Of a DNA stretch of 64,000 nucleotides, positions 61,201-64,000 are shown in pieces (position 1 is the first letter of the stretch; each line of letters starts with the position of its first letter). A program made the translations under genes and the position numbers. Source of the DNA: Juglans regia (taxonomy: Eukaryota > Streptophyta > Magnoliopsida > Fagales > Juglandaceae); contig NC_049905.1 of the NCBI RefSeq assembly GCF_001411555.2, positions 17,090,891 to 17,154,890 on the forward strand. Direction: 5' to 3'. A model generated the notes under the pieces. It did no database searches. It was not told where the DNA came from and worked only from the letters and a program-made list of their open reading frames with translations.

Positions 61201-64000
61201 GATGTTAATGTAAACCTTTCACCCTGCAGGTTCATTCAAAGAGTTTCAATGTAGGAGTTCAAGCATTAATGCTTCTTGATAAGATATCTTCTAAGAATCA
61301 AATTGTTAGTGACCGGTTTTACCGAGCCTTATATGCAAAGCTTCTACTTCCCACTGCCTTGAGTTCTTCCAAGGCAAGTAAATATGGGTTGATGTGTTGT
61401 AGTTTTGTTTGATTGCACATCCTCCAAATTCAAATTCAATTTCTAAGAGTGTTCATAAGTATGAGCTTATATTAATGTGATGCAGGATTATTTCTTCGTT
61501 TTCTTGTTATTATTATTATCTTTAATCTTTTTTTGGTTTTATTATCCCATTATTTGGGTGTTTTGTTATCCTGTTTGATGCCATTTGGTTAAACTAGCTT
61601 ATAATATGGAATTGGGTGAGGCTATTTTGATTCCACTACTCATTTAGACTGATTCAGATATGTGTTTCCTAGTTTACCTACTGTGATCCTCGTTGACATC
61701 TATATATAGCTGGGAATGTAGTTGTGGAGGTTTTGCTGTATATTGATGTCTACAGCTTTTCCTTAATGTAAGGAAGGAAAGAGCCCTAATTAAAAAAGCA
61801 TAGTAAGACGTTCTTGACATAAGGAAAGGTTGTGAATGGGCTCCTCTTTATCATACCATCTGTAAAAGGGAAGACTTTCTTCCTTGCCCTGTGTGGCCTT
61901 GCTGCTCACTAGTTCCTTACAATTTCCAAGATATCTTCTGGCTTGGGTAGAGACTAGAACAAAAGTTTGGATAAATTTGATTGTTAGTTCTGTATAGGTT
62001 ATTCAAACTTTTCAGCTGGCCAACCTGTCCATGGATCTGGATTCTTTGGCTGCTGATGTTGGTAGTTTCAGATTATGAGATCACCTTTCATATTTTTTGC
62101 AAATTTAAGGTCCCTATAGTGAATTTATTATTTTCTCAAATAAGCGTTTATGGGTTAGATGTTTGATTTCCATGGTGGTTGGCAGGACTCAACTTGACCG
62201 TTGAGAATGTGGAGTCAGTTTCTTATTTTATCAGATGAATAATTATCATGAATGAACCGATAATGATGTTAACATTACCAGATCAATCTTTTTAATATGT
62301 TATTGTTCTTCCAATTTGACTTGCACCCTAGTATATGGGTGTATAAAGGGAAGTGGTTCTTTAATGAAGAAAATGTTCTGCAGGCAGAAATGTTTATTGG
62401 ACTTCTTCTTAGAGCTATGAAAAGTGATGTGAATTTGAAGCGTGTAGCTGCTTTTGCAAAGCGTGTGCTTCAGGTTAGTAACAAAATGCATTCTTGCTCT
62501 TGTTAGACCTTTGTTTATCACACAGATGTCTGACAGCAACAATCTACATGGATAGCTCTGTACGCATTCGCTGTTGTAATGCACCCCGCTAATTTAAATT
62601 GAGAAGTTATGTTTAAATAACATTCATCTATGCTGTTTTGGTACTACCTAGAAGAAAGAGGAATTTTTTAAATCGTGGGGAATTGGTCTTTCTTTTTTCT
62701 TATCTTTTAGCATTTTGTAAGTTTTATAATATCCTTGAGGGTTGTGGGCATTGTTTCCGTCAATTAAATAATCTATGGCTTTGCTTGTCCTGCACTTTGA
62801 AAAAGATTTACATATGCAAATACACCAACAGGTTGCACTTCGGCAGCCCCCTCAATATGCCTGTGGATGCCTTTTTCTCCTCTCTGAAGTTTTTAAAGCT
62901 AGGCCACCCTTGTGGTAAGTAAGATTTTTGTGAACTGGCTTGGTCCCCTTATCATTACTTTTAAATTAAGAGTTCCAGCACCATGCAGGAACATGGTGCA
63001 TCAGAATGAGTCAATTGATGAAGAACTAGAACATTTTGAAGATTTTGTTGAAGAAACTGCCGAGGAACCAAGCACTGCAGCAAAGGAAGAGGAAAATGAT
63101 GGCGGGCTCGTTCACAGCACTGATGCTACCAACTCAGATGGTGAATCTTCAGAAGATGAAGATGAAGATGAATGTCCAGCTTTTAATTCTGAAGATGATG
63201 TTTCTGATGAAGCAGAGGAATTTCTTATGAGAAACGATTCAAAAGATATTGAGGAATCCAAAACAGTATCTCCTCTTAATGCGCAGCGACCTCAAGTATC
63301 TTCTAAGAAGTCTTTGCTGCCTGGAGGGTACGATCCACGGCACAGAGAGCCCTCTTACTGGTCAGTCATCTAATAGTCCCAGTTTATTTTTTATGGTTCC
63401 CACTTTCCATTGCTTGCAACACATTTAGGTGGCCAAGTAAAGACAACATCAATAGACTTGTCAGAAACTAATCTATATATTCGTTCCATGCAAGTTATTT
63501 CAAACGTTACCTATATATATATATATATATTATAATAAAGTTATTTCGTACTTTGAGGAAGATAGAACAGCTCCGCTGCAGGAACAACCTTTCTGGTTGT
63601 GTTGTCATATTCTTTTTTGAACATGTTGGTTCTTCTTTTTATCTTTCCTTTTAATGCACTTTCAGCAATGCGGACCGAGTAAGCTGGTGGGAGTTGGTGG
63701 TACTTGCTTCTCATGTGCATCCATCAGTTGCTACCATGGCTAATACTCTTCTTTCTGGGGCCAATATTGTCTACAATGGAAACCCACTGAATGACTTATC
63801 ACTTACCGCGTTTCTGGACAAGTTCATGGAGAAGAAACCAAAGCCATGCGCATGGCATGGTGGTTCTCAAATTGAACCTGCTAGGAAGGTTGGCTTACAT
63901 ACTGGAATTTCTAGACCAGTATCTATTTTGTTTTTTTTTTAAAAACAAAAAATTCTTCCCTTCAGGATGTAGAGTTCCTGCATCTTGCTCGAGTGATTGA
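53015..64000 (+). CDS. SWA2: Noc1/CEBPZ-family ribosome biogenesis protein (SWA2-like), 5'-truncated, continues past window
   Basis: Exons: 53015-53348, 55452-55527, 58098-58217, 58287-58362, 58653-58721, 58854-58934, 59427-59498, 60281-60373, 60668-60838, 61002-61085, 61230-61373, 62384-62473, 62832-62914, 62989-63360, 63666-63888, 63966-beyond 64000. Phases agree at every junction, giving about 707 residues here. The chosen ATG lies inside the gypsy LTR end (MPPYTAYNT then SGVGVWYV, native from 53040); the original N-terminus lies upstream, broken. Recognisable parts are MLVVTQRSGTAADKVSAFSV, the CBF/Mak21 core (GVNRAFPYVLSNEADDIIEV onward, exons 10-13) and an acidic stretch in exon 14. Family knowledge: nucleolar factors in 60S pre-ribosome maturation; Arabidopsis SLOW WALKER 2 is needed for female gametophyte development. 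Intron 11 has a GC donor. Whether it is expressed as a truncated protein is unknown. Confidence 0.85.
55713..57845 (-). mobile_element. 5'-truncated LINE in intron 2 of the Noc1-like gene
   Basis: The T tract at 55713-55730 marks the poly(A) end, so the element is on the minus strand. Reverse transcriptase is at 57805-57209, with GVLVKLDMETAFDHVCWEFL, RGLRQGDQIFPFL and the catalytic box reading FADN. The downstream connection has LGLPLGASHKSVSIWEGVIE (57193-56561), and the zf-RVT region has HCEVANSSWNVIFGRMGISW (56153-55836). Internal stops separate these. The right edge near 57845 follows KSINATFIALIPKK. Target duplication was not found. The insertion lies wholly in an intron and leaves splice sites intact. 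Confidence 0.8.
58983..59065 (-). mobile_element. 83-bp LINE 3'-end fragment in intron 6
   Basis: A T tract is followed by sequence similar to the 3' end of the 55713 LINE (AAGAATTTTATT/AAGTTTTATTCAT, then CCCAAGTACACAGGGA). It is flanked by 17-bp direct repeats GTTTGCTTTGTGTACAA (58966-58982, and 59066-59082 with one change). Confidence 0.8.

Noticed and set aside
1..64000. A novel defence system or gene cluster
   Set aside because: All recognisable genes are ordinary plant genes or transposon genes; no co-oriented unknown gene set is present.

Overview
The window is nuclear DNA of a flowering plant: introns with GT..AG borders, long AT-rich introns, many (AT)n and (CT)n microsatellites and dense, nested transposons. 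The proteins are eudicot-like. One MITE type resembles elements I associate with woody Fagales (walnut or hickory relatives), but that placement is a weak inference. I found no bacterial, viral or CRISPR features and no convincing undescribed system. The most unusual part is the structural history of one gene on the right side.

Layout. 1-385 is the end of an AT-rich terminal-repeat element. 430-2850 is an intact F-box/LRR gene (At1g67190 type) with a leader intron. 2850-8800 is intergenic DNA with tRNA-derived SINE-like copies, LINE remnants and microsatellites. 9101-17349 is a complete 12-exon TGA-type bZIP gene (TGA9-like, 499 codons) with a 2.9-kb penultimate intron holding a MITE. 18011-21743 is a 1.85-kb tandem direct duplication that includes one terminus of a CACTA (En/Spm) transposon. 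The body of that transposon follows on the minus strand to about 29000; its TNP2-like and TNPA-like genes are decayed. 29779-38598 is an 8.8-kb PIF/Harbinger element with matching termini, a broken transposase gene, a Myb/SANT-type second gene, and a GRF zinc-finger ORF on the opposite strand.

38599-64000 is a rearranged locus of the Noc1/CEBPZ (SLOW WALKER 2-type) ribosome-biogenesis gene. Exons 2-16 (55452 to the window edge) look intact. Exon 1 has been broken repeatedly. A 501-bp solo LTR (TSD GGCAA) and a decayed Ty3/gypsy chromovirus element (TSD CTAGT) lie inside its coding sequence. Its first segment carries an in-frame stop and probably a lost ATG. The promoter plus first segment has been tandemly duplicated. 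An orphan copy of the last segment plus part of intron 1 lies 14 kb upstream, with a 1-nt deletion and a later LINE insertion. The gypsy LTR end provides an ATG that is in frame with the remaining gene.

The F-box, TGA9 and Noc1 genes are independent plant genes and form no pathway together. The transposons explain nearly all the remaining sequence. Exon borders were placed by reading frame, splice consensus and remembered family similarity. No alignment or transcript data were available.
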